Part shown: in pieces, positions 1 to 5,983 of the stretch | How positions within the stretch are numbered: position 1 is the stretch's first letter | Layout: every line of letters starts with the position of its first letter | From: JAGVXD01 sp964554415 | Lineage (GTDB): Archaea > Nanobdellota > Nanobdellia > Pacearchaeales > GW2011-AR1 | Length of the DNA: 7,724 nucleotides | Direction of reading: 5' to 3' | Assembly: GCA_964554415.1 (NCBI GenBank) | Contig: CAZKON010000037.1 | Span: 1-7,724, forward strand | The notes under the pieces: generated by a model | What the model was told of the DNA's origin: nothing | Seen by the model: the letters and a program-made list of their open reading frames with translations, nothing else | The model's database searches: none | Translations under genes and position numbers: made by a program

Positions 1-131
1 TGAAATTAATAGTTGGAACTTTATAATTGCTTGCTTTGTTTCGGAGATACTGACACAAGCGAAAAGATTAAATACAAGATAAACTTTTCGGCTTAAGAAT
101 TCTCATAGGTATCCATATTTGCTATAATCCC
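1..131. other. Intergenic region downstream of the Cdc48 gene
   Basis: No ORF of convincing length or composition was seen on either strand. On the minus strand ATTATAAAG (positions 27 to 19) resembles a TATA box; at the spacing used elsewhere in this window it would start a transcript just beyond the left edge, so a minus-strand gene may begin outside the window. An imperfect inverted repeat (57-94) is listed separately. No strong T-run marks the Cdc48 transcript end. Confidence 0.4.
57..94. repeat. Imperfect inverted repeat after the Cdc48 stop
   Basis: AAGCGAAAAG (57-66) pairs with CTTTTC (84-89) plus GCTT (91-94), leaving G90 bulged: ten pairs around a 17-nt AT-rich loop. It lies about 40 bp past the Cdc48 stop codon and could be a 3' end structure of that transcript. 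No T-run adjoins it, so calling it a terminator would overreach. Confidence 0.3.
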
Positions 132-2417
132 CTATCCGGCATACAAAGGCCCGACTTCAAGAGCGCCTGCTTTTGCCTGTTTGATATACAAATCCTCAAT
201 TTTCTTATAGCGTTTTGCAGTATCACTAGACACAGATGGTTTGACTCTTGTGAATGCTTCTTCAAAGTCTTTTCTTGTGACTGTCCTGCTTTGCATGTCT
301 CTCCGGAGAGCAGACATAGCGGCTTCTCTTACAAGACCCTCAATGTCTGCTCCTACAAAACCTTCTGTTTGTTTAACAAGTTCATCCATTCTTATATCAT
401 CAGAAACAGGAGTGTTCTTCAAATGCACGTTAAGGATTTTCTGCCTGCTGGCTGCGTCAGGCACATCAACAAGAATAACTCTGTCAAACCGCCCAGGACG
501 CAATAATGCAGGATCAAGCATATCAGGTCTATTAGTTGCACCAATAACAGTTACATCTTTCAATCCCTCTAGACCATCCATCTCAGCAAGTAATTGATTT
601 AATACTCTTTCAGTCACTTTCGCGCCCATATCCATCCCTCTGCGTGAAGCCAAAGCATCCACTTCATCAAAAAATATAACGCAAGGCGACACTTGTCTCG
701 CTCGTTCAAACACTTTTCTGACACCTTCTTCAGATTTACCTACCCACATGCTTAACAAGCTAGGTCCTTTTACATGAATAAAGTTTGATTCACTTTCATT
801 AGCAACAGCTTTCGCCAAAAGTGTCTTGCCTGTTCCAGGCGGACCATACAATAGTATACCACTGGGCGCCCTAATACCTAAGCGCTTGAAACTATCTGGA
901 CTCTTCAAAGGCCATTCTATAGCTTCCTTCAATTCTTCTTTAGTACGATCAAGACCTCCAACATCTTCCCAGCTAATGTTAGGAGTCTCAACTAAAACCT
1001 CGCGCATCGCGCTTGGTCTAACAACTTTCAAAGCATCATCAAAATCAGCAGCACAAATAACAATCTTGTCAAGAACCTCCTGGGGTATTGCTTCATCATC
1101 TTCAAGCTTCAGCTCAGGGAGAAGTTTCCTCAAAACATTCATTGCAGCTTCTTTAGTCAAAGCACTTAAATCAGCCCCCACAAATCCATGTGTTTTGCCG
1201 GCAAGTACTTCTAAACCAACATTTTTATGCAGGGGCATATTTCTGGTATGAATCTTCAGAATATTTAATCTTGACCTTTTATCAGGCACAGAGATTTCAA
1301 CTTCTCTGTCAAATCTTCCAGGTCTTCTCAACGCAGGGTCAATAGAATTAACTCTGTTAGTGGCTCCAATAACAATTATCCTTCCCCTGGATTTCAATCC
1401 ATCCATCATAGTCAAAAGTTGCGAAACAACTCTTCTTTCAACTTCTCCCTGTACTTCTTCTCTTTTCGGAGCAATCGCGTCAACTTCATCGATAAATATA
1501 ATGCTCGGAGCGTTCTTTTCTGCATCCTCAAAGATGTCCCTGATTTTCTTTTCACTTTCTCCATAAAACTTGCTCATAATCTCAGGTCCATTCAAAAGAA
1601 TAAAATGTGCTTCACTTTCATTAGCAACAGCTTTCGCCAAAAGTGTCTTGCCTGTTCCAGGCGGGCCATGCAATAAAACCCCTTTTGGAGGTTCAATCCC
1701 TAGCTTATCAAAAATCTCAGGGTGTTTAAGAGGGAGCTCAACCATTTCTCGAATTTTCTTGACTTCTTCAGTCAGACCTCCAATGTCTTCGTATGTGACT
1801 TCAGGCACAGCTTCCTCGGAAATATCAACTGCTTTTGCATTGACAACAAGCTCAGTTTCTTCAGTAATAATACTTGGTGCATTTGGAGTAGTTCCAACTA
1901 CTACAAACTTCAATTGCTGAAAACCTGAAAAACCAAGCTGCCCTCCAAATAAGTCATTCAAATCCCCTATTATATCAGGAAAACCATCGTGCATCATATC
2001 TCTTCTTCTCTGAACACCTCCAAGAGAAATTATATCTCCTTTTACAACAGCTCTTCCAAGAAGTCCATTTTTGAACATCTCAGAATCTCCATGAACCATT
2101 ACTCCATGTTGTGCCGGCGCAATGGAAACTTTTATTGCCGCACGAGCAGCAGCTTTGATAACAGATACATTTTCGCCAACGCCGGTCTTAGCATTCCTAC
2201 GAATCAAGCCGTCAATACGTATAATCTGCTCACCTACGTCTGCAGGATAAGCGCGGTCAACAATAGCAACTGTTTCACGCCCACCTTTAACAGAAATTAT
2301 ATCCCCGCGTGCAAGCCCAAGTATCTTCATAATTTGCGGGTCAATACGTGCAATACCCTTATATGCATCATCCTGCAATGCTTCTACAACTTTTAATTTA
2401 ATATCCTGATGTTTCAT
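132..2417 (-). CDS. cdc48: Cdc48/VAT-type double-ring AAA+ ATPase
   Basis: Hexameric ATP-driven unfoldase of the Cdc48/p97/VAT family; in archaea it unfolds cytosolic proteins, often for the proteasome. The 761 aa match the family length. The N-terminal double-psi barrel plus Cdc48_2 region spans about residues 1-195 and carries a Gly/Asp-rich stretch at 136-167. D1 has Walker A GPPGTGKT (251-258), Walker B IIFIDE (306-311), sensor GATN (351-354), RRPGRFD (364-370) and pore loop KFYG (283-286). D2 has Walker A (525-532), Walker B IFFDE (581-585), GATN (626-629), LRPGRFD (639-645) and pore loop MWVG (557-560). All catalytic residues look intact in both rings. The C-terminus ends LYAG, close to but not exactly the HbYX proteasome-docking tail. 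The ATG overlaps the stop of the upstream AbrB gene (ATGA) and has GAGGT five bases before it, indicating translational coupling. Confidence 0.97.
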   Translation of the reverse strand: MKHQDIKLKVVEALQDDAYKGIARIDPQIMKILGLARGDIISVKGGRETVAIVDRAYPADVGEQIIRIDGLIRRNAKTGVGENVSVIKAAARAAIKVSIAPAQHGVMVHGDSEMFKNGLLGRAVVKGDIISLGGVQRRRDMMHDGFPDIIGDLNDLFGGQLGFSGFQQLKFVVVGTTPNAPSIITEETELVVNAKAVDISEEAVPEVTYEDIGGLTEEVKKIREMVELPLKHPEIFDKLGIEPPKGVLLHGPPGTGKTLLAKAVANESEAHFILLNGPEIMSKFYGESEKKIRDIFEDAEKNAPSIIFIDEVDAIAPKREEVQGEVERRVVSQLLTMMDGLKSRGRIIVIGATNRVNSIDPALRRPGRFDREVEISVPDKRSRLNILKIHTRNMPLHKNVGLEVLAGKTHGFVGADLSALTKEAAMNVLRKLLPELKLEDDEAIPQEVLDKIVICAADFDDALKVVRPSAMREVLVETPNISWEDVGGLDRTKEELKEAIEWPLKSPDSFKRLGIRAPSGILLYGPPGTGKTLLAKAVANESESNFIHVKGPSLLSMWVGKSEEGVRKVFERARQVSPCVIFFDEVDALASRRGMDMGAKVTERVLNQLLAEMDGLEGLKDVTVIGATNRPDMLDPALLRPGRFDRVILVDVPDAASRQKILNVHLKNTPVSDDIRMDELVKQTEGFVGADIEGLVREAAMSALRRDMQSRTVTRKDFEEAFTRVKPSVSSDTAKRYKKIEDLYIKQAKAGALEVGPLYAG
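789..842 (-). repeat. 54-bp exact direct repeat, D2 copy
   Basis: Identical base for base to 1611-1664. In frame it encodes 18 residues of the D2 Walker A region (526-543, from PPGTGKT to ANESE). Identity ends abruptly at the 5' codon edge and decays within about 10 bp beyond the other edge. All 18 codons match, including three six-fold degenerate ones. Confidence 0.9.
1611..1664 (-). repeat. 54-bp exact direct repeat, D1 copy
   Basis: Partner of 789-842. It encodes residues 252-269 of Cdc48, the D1 Walker A loop and following helix. The two copies are in the same orientation and reading frame, 822 bp apart, so recombination between them would remove about one ATPase module in frame. Confidence 0.9.
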
Positions 2418-2815
2418 GTGGGACCTCTTGTTCTGGAATAAGCGCGCGGAACAAACTGCCCGTCTAAATCATCAAAAAGAACACTTAAAGTGCGGGCATC
2501 TTCGAAACAAAGACGAACCATATCAGTCATCTGCTTCTTGGCATGACGATGCTGTTCGTTCATAAAATCAACAATTTCTTTCGGGATGCTAATCGCGTGA
2601 CTATTACCTACCATACGCAATTTAACACTAAAAGTCTTCCCCCGGAGTTCATCAAAATGAGTCACTGCTTGTAAATCTGCAGGATGAATAATCTGCTCTT
2701 TGCATTGAGGGCATTGAACAGCTCTAAGTTCAAAACCTTCTTTACTTACAAGTGTATGCTGCATCTCACATTGGCACTTCTTGCATATAATCTGAGCATC
2801 AAATATGTCTGTCAT
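2414..2815 (-). CDS. Zinc-ribbon plus SpoVT/AbrB-domain protein
   Basis: Probable small transcription regulator of 133 aa. An N-terminal zinc ribbon is marked by CKKC (11-14) and CPQC (35-38), a four-cysteine site. It is followed by a swapped-hairpin AbrB-like segment at about 61-115, with the typical VKLRMVGNSHAISIPKEIV core (64-82). AbrB-fold proteins bind DNA as dimers or act as antitoxins; no toxin gene adjoins this one. It is the first gene of an operon with Cdc48 (4-base overlap), so it may regulate Cdc48 and itself. The inverted repeat upstream (2828-2849) overlaps its TATA box and is a candidate operator. The ATG was chosen because a TATA-like GTATATGA is centred about 30 bp upstream, giving an almost leaderless mRNA. 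The domain call is firm; the regulated targets are inferred. Confidence 0.85.
   Translation of the reverse strand: MTDIFDAQIICKKCQCEMQHTLVSKEGFELRAVQCPQCKEQIIHPADLQAVTHFDELRGKTFSVKLRMVGNSHAISIPKEIVDFMNEQHRHAKKQMTDMVRLCFEDARTLSVLFDDLDGQFVPRAYSRTRGPT
2423..2427 (-). promoter_or_regulatory. Shine-Dalgarno for cdc48
   Basis: GAGGT lies five bases before the Cdc48 ATG, within the last codons of the upstream gene. It is the only convincing Shine-Dalgarno at an annotated start in this window, which fits an operon-internal start; promoter-proximal genes here look leaderless. Confidence 0.7.
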
Positions 2816-2827
2816 GTGATAACTTAA

Positions 2828-2849
2828 TGTATATACTAACTCATATACA
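2828..2849. promoter_or_regulatory. Inverted repeat, candidate operator in the divergent promoter
   Basis: TGTATAT (2828-2834) and ATATACA (2843-2849) are perfect inverted arms with an 8-bp spacer. The right arm covers the minus-strand TATA box of the AbrB/Cdc48 operon, and the left arm lies near its predicted transcription start. The position suits an autoregulatory site for the AbrB-type protein. AT-rich promoters yield such repeats by chance, so binding is inferred. Confidence 0.45.
2841..2848 (-). promoter_or_regulatory. TATA box of the AbrB-cdc48 operon
   Basis: GTATATGA on the minus strand, centred about 30 bp before the ATG at 2815. This predicts a 5' leader of only a few bases and no room for a Shine-Dalgarno. 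Confidence 0.5.
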
Positions 2850-2853
2850 CAAG

Positions 2854-2862
2854 TATTTAAAT
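2854..2862 (+). promoter_or_regulatory. TATA box of the 277-aa protein gene
   Basis: TATTTAAAT, with its TTTAAAT core centred 26 bp before the ATG at 2885. This predicts transcription starting at or next to the start codon and a leaderless mRNA. Confidence 0.65.
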
Positions 2863-2884
2863 CTTATGGTAATGCAGTCTTCAT

Positions 2885-3718
2885 ATGGATTCACAAAAAT
2901 CCTTAACAATAACCAAGCAAGAACAGAACATACTCGCAAATGATATGCTATATAGCAAGCTCATAAATAAAGGGCATCAACTAGTTATCAATCTTTATCA
3001 TCTTAAAGAACTTGAGCTCTTAACACCGGGAGATGTACGAATCAAAGGGTATGAAACAGCTCTTGATTTGTTAGCGCAATTAACTGAAGGTATGAAAAAT
3101 TGTGTTCTAACAGGTGGGATGGCGATTCCAGCAACAACAGGCGAGTGGTACAGAGTTCATCGCGCATTGCATCTTGGTCTTGAAGTATCGCAACTTTTGG
3201 AATTTCTAGAGCATGTAAGTAATAATAATTTTTATCTGTTTTCCCGTCTTAGGATGCGAAGATATTTAATTCCGCGTAGTCAGAAGATAGATATCTATGA
3301 GCCTGTCACACTCAAAGAGATTTCGCAGCTTGTGAATAAACAGCGCTTGGGAAAACGCTGTGGGGGGTTAGAGGACAAAACAGAGAATTTAAGGCTTATT
3401 CAGATTATTCATATTGCAGGAAACATCCAACCTCATCAGCAGCTCTTTGATTATATAGACCTTTATCTCCATTGGCAGAATGAAGAAGGATATCTCTGCT
3501 CAAATGATGACCGGCAAAGAATCGCGCCTGATTATTTCAAAGGAACAACTTATCATACAAAAAGCGGCAGGGAAATTCAGGTGGTTAATCCAGAATATCT
3601 TCGTCAGATAAAATCCGAAAGATTTGCACGAAAGAAACGCGAAACTGATAGTCTTGATTTAGAAAAAATTGCAGAATATCAAAGAGTACAATGGAAGAAG
3701 ATTAGAAGGAAAGACTGA
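2885..3718 (+). CDS. Hypothetical protein, 277 aa, unrecognised
   Basis: I do not recognise a family. The protein looks soluble: no signal peptide or membrane segment is visible. Residues 20-110 appear mainly helical, with a TGGMAIPATTGEW loop at 76-88 that could be a conserved site. A basic RLRMRR patch sits at 121-126. The middle has YEPVTLKEISQLVNKQRLG (138-156), which could be a small helical DNA- or protein-binding unit but is not diagnostic. Residues 240-277 are strongly charged (FARKKRE, WKKIRRKD) and likely helical, suggesting nucleic-acid or ribosome contact; this is inference only. Its start is set by the TATA box 26 bp upstream. It is divergent from the AbrB/Cdc48 operon and shares its regulatory region, so AbrB control is possible. 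The MFS gene follows after 35 bp with its own TATA box. Confidence 0.8.
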   Translation: MDSQKSLTITKQEQNILANDMLYSKLINKGHQLVINLYHLKELELLTPGDVRIKGYETALDLLAQLTEGMKNCVLTGGMAIPATTGEWYRVHRALHLGLEVSQLLEFLEHVSNNNFYLFSRLRMRRYLIPRSQKIDIYEPVTLKEISQLVNKQRLGKRCGGLEDKTENLRLIQIIHIAGNIQPHQQLFDYIDLYLHWQNEEGYLCSNDDRQRIAPDYFKGTTYHTKSGREIQVVNPEYLRQIKSERFARKKRETDSLDLEKIAEYQRVQWKKIRRKD

Positions 3719-3722
3719 TAAG

Positions 3723-3730
3723 TTTATTAA
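3723..3730 (+). promoter_or_regulatory. TATA box of the MFS gene
   Basis: TTTATTAA, starting 4 bp after the upstream stop codon and centred about 27 bp before the ATG at 3754. It supports an independent, leaderless transcript and this start codon. Confidence 0.55.
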
Positions 3731-3753
3731 GAAACAGATGCTAAAATTATTTA

Positions 3754-5112
3754 ATGTTAGTAAAAGAGGCAAGTATCCCAGAAAATATACGCTGCCAGGC
3801 TTTAAAAAGAAGTCAGCAGGAAGCAAAAAGTACTGGCGCATCAGCAAGTATAGGTGAATTGTACGCAGTACCTTTTGCTAAAGAAGTCGGAGCTCAGCCA
3901 ATACAAATAGGTTTACTGAGTGCACTTTCAGGAGTTATCGCACCTCTCGCTCAACTCTATGGTACCAGATTACTGGAACAAGGAAGCAATAGAAAAAAGA
4001 TTGTACTCACATTTACATTGCTTCAGGCATCAATGTGGATTCCTATTGCTGCGCTTGCCATTGCGTTACATCTTGGCTATTTAGCAAATGCGGGCGCATT
4101 AATATTTATTATATTATATACCCTTTTAGTTGCACTAGGAAACATAACATTTCCTGCATGGTTCTCATGGATAGGGGATTTAGTTCCTGAAAATGAACGT
4201 GGGAAATACTTTAGTCTAAGAAACAGGATTATCGGAATAATTGGTTTGATTGTAGTTCTTGCAGGCGCTTTTGTTATGGATATTTTCAGGACGCGAGGAT
4301 ATCTCCTGCTTGGGTTCGCCCTTCTATTTGCCATTGCAGCAACATTCCGTCTATATTCGCTTGTAGCACTAAAGAGCCAATATGCGCCATTGTTTAAAAC
4401 AAAGCAGAGCGATTACTTTTCCTTCATTTCTTTCCTTAAACGTATGGACAATTTCGGAAAATTTACGTTATATCTTGCGCTCTTCAACGCAGCGCTCATG
4501 GTCGCCTCGCCTTTCTTTGCAGTATATATGCTCGAAGAGCTTAAGTTTAGTTACGTTACTTTAATGCTCGTCACGCTCAGTTCAACTCTGATATATCTGA
4601 TTACAATCCCTTTGATGGGCAGAATTTCTGACAGATATGGAAACAAACGTTTGCTCCAAATAGCAAATGTAGCATTTATCTTCAGCCCGCTGCCTTGGAT
4701 GATGCTCCGCGATCCTATATTACTGATAATTATACCTCAACTTTTTGCAGGTGTTGCAAACGCAGCTTTTGTTATCGGTACAACAAACTTCACATATGAT
4801 TCAGTCTCGCCGCGCCATCGCCCTCTCTGCGTAGCATACAGCAACATCATGGTAGGTGTTGGGACATTTGTCGGTGCACTACTCGGCGGCTTCATTTTGA
4901 AATATTATAACTCAGGATCAGAAGTATCTTATATATTCCTATTTGGCATAGCCGCATTCCTCAGATTTCTCGTAGCATTTATTTACCTGCCTAAGATTAA
5001 AGAAATAAAACCAGTCAAAAAATTCCCTTCGCCAGACTTTAATGTCTTAAACCCCCCAAGGGCACTCCAGCATGATTTGACTTGGATAAAAAAAGTCTTC
5101 CGCACAACATAA
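3754..5112 (+). CDS. Major facilitator superfamily transporter
   Basis: Integral membrane transporter of 452 aa, the usual MFS length, with about 12 hydrophobic segments in two halves split by a loop near 205-235. Family signs: GAQPIQIGLLSALSGV (46-61) entering TM2, RKKIV after it (80-84), VPENERGKYFSLRNR (144-158) in the first half, and MGRISDRYGNKRLL (288-301), a good motif A, in the second half. It resembles archaeal MFS proteins with a PxxxRGxxFxxRN loop; the substrate cannot be told from sequence. The first segment (about 20-42) is unusually polar, with Glu, Lys, Ser and Thr, but the conserved GELYAVPFA pattern suggests it is still TM1. The start is supported by the TATA box 27 bp upstream. 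The C-terminus is a basic cytoplasmic tail (411-452). No partner gene suggests a role. Confidence 0.88.
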   Translation: MLVKEASIPENIRCQALKRSQQEAKSTGASASIGELYAVPFAKEVGAQPIQIGLLSALSGVIAPLAQLYGTRLLEQGSNRKKIVLTFTLLQASMWIPIAALAIALHLGYLANAGALIFIILYTLLVALGNITFPAWFSWIGDLVPENERGKYFSLRNRIIGIIGLIVVLAGAFVMDIFRTRGYLLLGFALLFAIAATFRLYSLVALKSQYAPLFKTKQSDYFSFISFLKRMDNFGKFTLYLALFNAALMVASPFFAVYMLEELKFSYVTLMLVTLSSTLIYLITIPLMGRISDRYGNKRLLQIANVAFIFSPLPWMMLRDPILLIIIPQLFAGVANAAFVIGTTNFTYDSVSPRHRPLCVAYSNIMVGVGTFVGALLGGFILKYYNSGSEVSYIFLFGIAAFLRFLVAFIYLPKIKEIKPVKKFPSPDFNVLNPPRALQHDLTWIKKVFRTT

Positions 5113-5140
5113 TTTTGAGTATATGTGCATCATAGGTACA

Positions 5141-5148
5141 TTTAAAAG
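5141..5148 (+). promoter_or_regulatory. TATA box of the zinc-ribbon/HSP20-like gene
   Basis: TTTAAAAG, centred about 26 bp before the ATG at 5171. It lies downstream of an alternative in-frame ATG at 5123, so it argues for the later start. Confidence 0.65.
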
Positions 5149-5170
5149 TTCGACTTGCTTCTATACAATT

Positions 5171-5815
5171 ATGTTTTTTAAGAAAAAGCAGAAAGATGAA
5201 ATGAGCTGCCCGAAATGCAAGTCAGAGATTGCAGAAAAGTACAGTTTCTGTCCTTGGTGTGGGCTTCATCTTGTTAACCCCCAGAAAGAGCTGAAAGAAT
5301 TTGGCATGTTGGGTCGTTCAGACATAGCAGACGATGAGATGATTAGACACGCTTTTGCTTCAAATATGAGCATGGCTGACAAATTAATCGGCTCACTCAT
5401 GAACTCAGTTCTTAAAAACATCGATATGCAGGTTAGTGAAGTAGAAACAACTGAAGTAAAGAGCATACCAAATGGTATTCGTATCCGCGTCGGTGCGCCA
5501 GTTCAGCAGCGCAAACGTGAACCAAGGATTACAAATCGCCAACTGACTGAACAGCAGCTAACACGCATGAGTAATCTTCCAAGAAGTGAGGCGAGAACAA
5601 ATGTTCGTCGTCTTGCAGATAAAGTAATCTACGATCTTGCAGCGCATGGTATAGAATCAACAGATGATGTATTTGTTTCAAAAACAGAATCAGGTTATGA
5701 GATTAAAGCAATTGCAAAGAACAAAGTCTATGTAAACAGCGTTCCTGTAAATCTGCCTCTCCGCGGCTTCTCTCTTCATGATAAAGGCCTGACAGTTGAG
5801 TTCGGATTGAAGTAA
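5171..5815 (+). CDS. Zinc-ribbon protein with probable HSP20-like C-terminal domain
   Basis: Cytoplasmic protein of 214 aa. A basic start (MFFKKKQK) leads into a zinc ribbon with CPKC (13-16) and CPWC (27-30). Residues 35-90 look helical and contain a Met-rich stretch (66-86); a basic linker, QQRKREPRI, follows at 112-120. From about 145 to 214 the pattern is beta-rich: DDVFVSKTESGYEIKAIAK (165-183), then VPVNLPLRGFSLHDKGLTVEF (191-211). This order resembles the alpha-crystallin/HSP20-like fold seen in DPANN proteins of similar layout, recalled rather than searched. A chaperone-like or client-binding role is therefore inferred. The start at 5171 was preferred over 5123 because the TATA box is about 26 bp upstream of it and because the extra 16 residues would lie across the promoter. 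It converges on tRNA-Ile. Confidence 0.8.
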   Translation: MFFKKKQKDEMSCPKCKSEIAEKYSFCPWCGLHLVNPQKELKEFGMLGRSDIADDEMIRHAFASNMSMADKLIGSLMNSVLKNIDMQVSEVETTEVKSIPNGIRIRVGAPVQQRKREPRITNRQLTEQQLTRMSNLPRSEARTNVRRLADKVIYDLAAHGIESTDDVFVSKTESGYEIKAIAKNKVYVNSVPVNLPLRGFSLHDKGLTVEFGLK

Positions 5816-5820
5816 AGTTT

Positions 5821-5825
5821 AAAAA
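5821..5825 (-). terminator. Possible T-run terminator of tRNA-Ile
   Basis: On the minus strand CTCTTTTT ends about 40 bases beyond the tRNA 3' end. Archaeal terminators are commonly short T-runs without an essential hairpin. Only five T's are present, so the call is weak. Confidence 0.3.
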
Positions 5826-5862
5826 GAGATTCTTGACGAGTCTTTAAGCGTTTGCCTAAGAA

Positions 5863-5949
5863 TGATCCCGCCAAGAGTTGAACTTGGGACCCCTGCCTTT
5901 CTGACATCTGATATCAGAGCAGTGCTCTAACCAACTGAGCTACGGGATC
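5863..5949 (-). tRNA. tRNA-Ile(GAU), intron-containing
   Basis: Full cloverleaf on the minus strand. The acceptor stem is GATCCCG/CGGGATC with A as discriminator. The D arm is GCTC/GAGC with a 9-nt loop including GG. The anticodon stem CTGCT/GGCAG has one G-U pair. The variable loop is GGGTC, and the T arm is CCAAG-TTCAACT-CTTGG. Removing a 13-nt intron after position 37 gives the loop CTGATAA, anticodon GAU, reading Ile AUU/AUC. The mature length is 74 nt with the discriminator; CCA is not encoded. The TATA box lies about 27 bp before the first tRNA base. Confidence 0.95.
5899..5911 (-). other. 13-nt tRNA intron with bulge-helix-bulge
   Basis: On the minus strand the order is helix CTGA, bulge TA|T, six bases CAGATG, helix TCAG, bulge AA|A. 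The 4-bp central helix flanked by two 3-nt bulges is the canonical splicing-endonuclease target, and it places both cuts at the standard 37/38 site. The intron interior is only six bases, so an inner helix is almost absent. Confidence 0.9.
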
Positions 5950-5972
5950 GTATATTTAACGCGCTCCAAACG

Positions 5973-5980
5973 TTTAAAAA
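5973..5980 (-). promoter_or_regulatory. TATA box of tRNA-Ile
   Basis: TTTTTAAA on the minus strand, centred 27-28 bp before the tRNA's first base, within the short gap after the upstream gene's stop. The spacing predicts transcription starting within a couple of bases of the mature 5' end. Confidence 0.65.
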
Positions 5981-5983
5981 CAT

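Noticed and set aside
826..1251. Plus-strand reading frames opposite cdc48
   Set aside because: They are shadows of the strongly conserved minus-strand ATPase; no promoter or protein family is seen.
5123..5170. Earlier start for the zinc-ribbon/HSP20-like protein (230 aa)
   Set aside because: It lies upstream of the best TATA box, and the added residues do not look like part of the domain.
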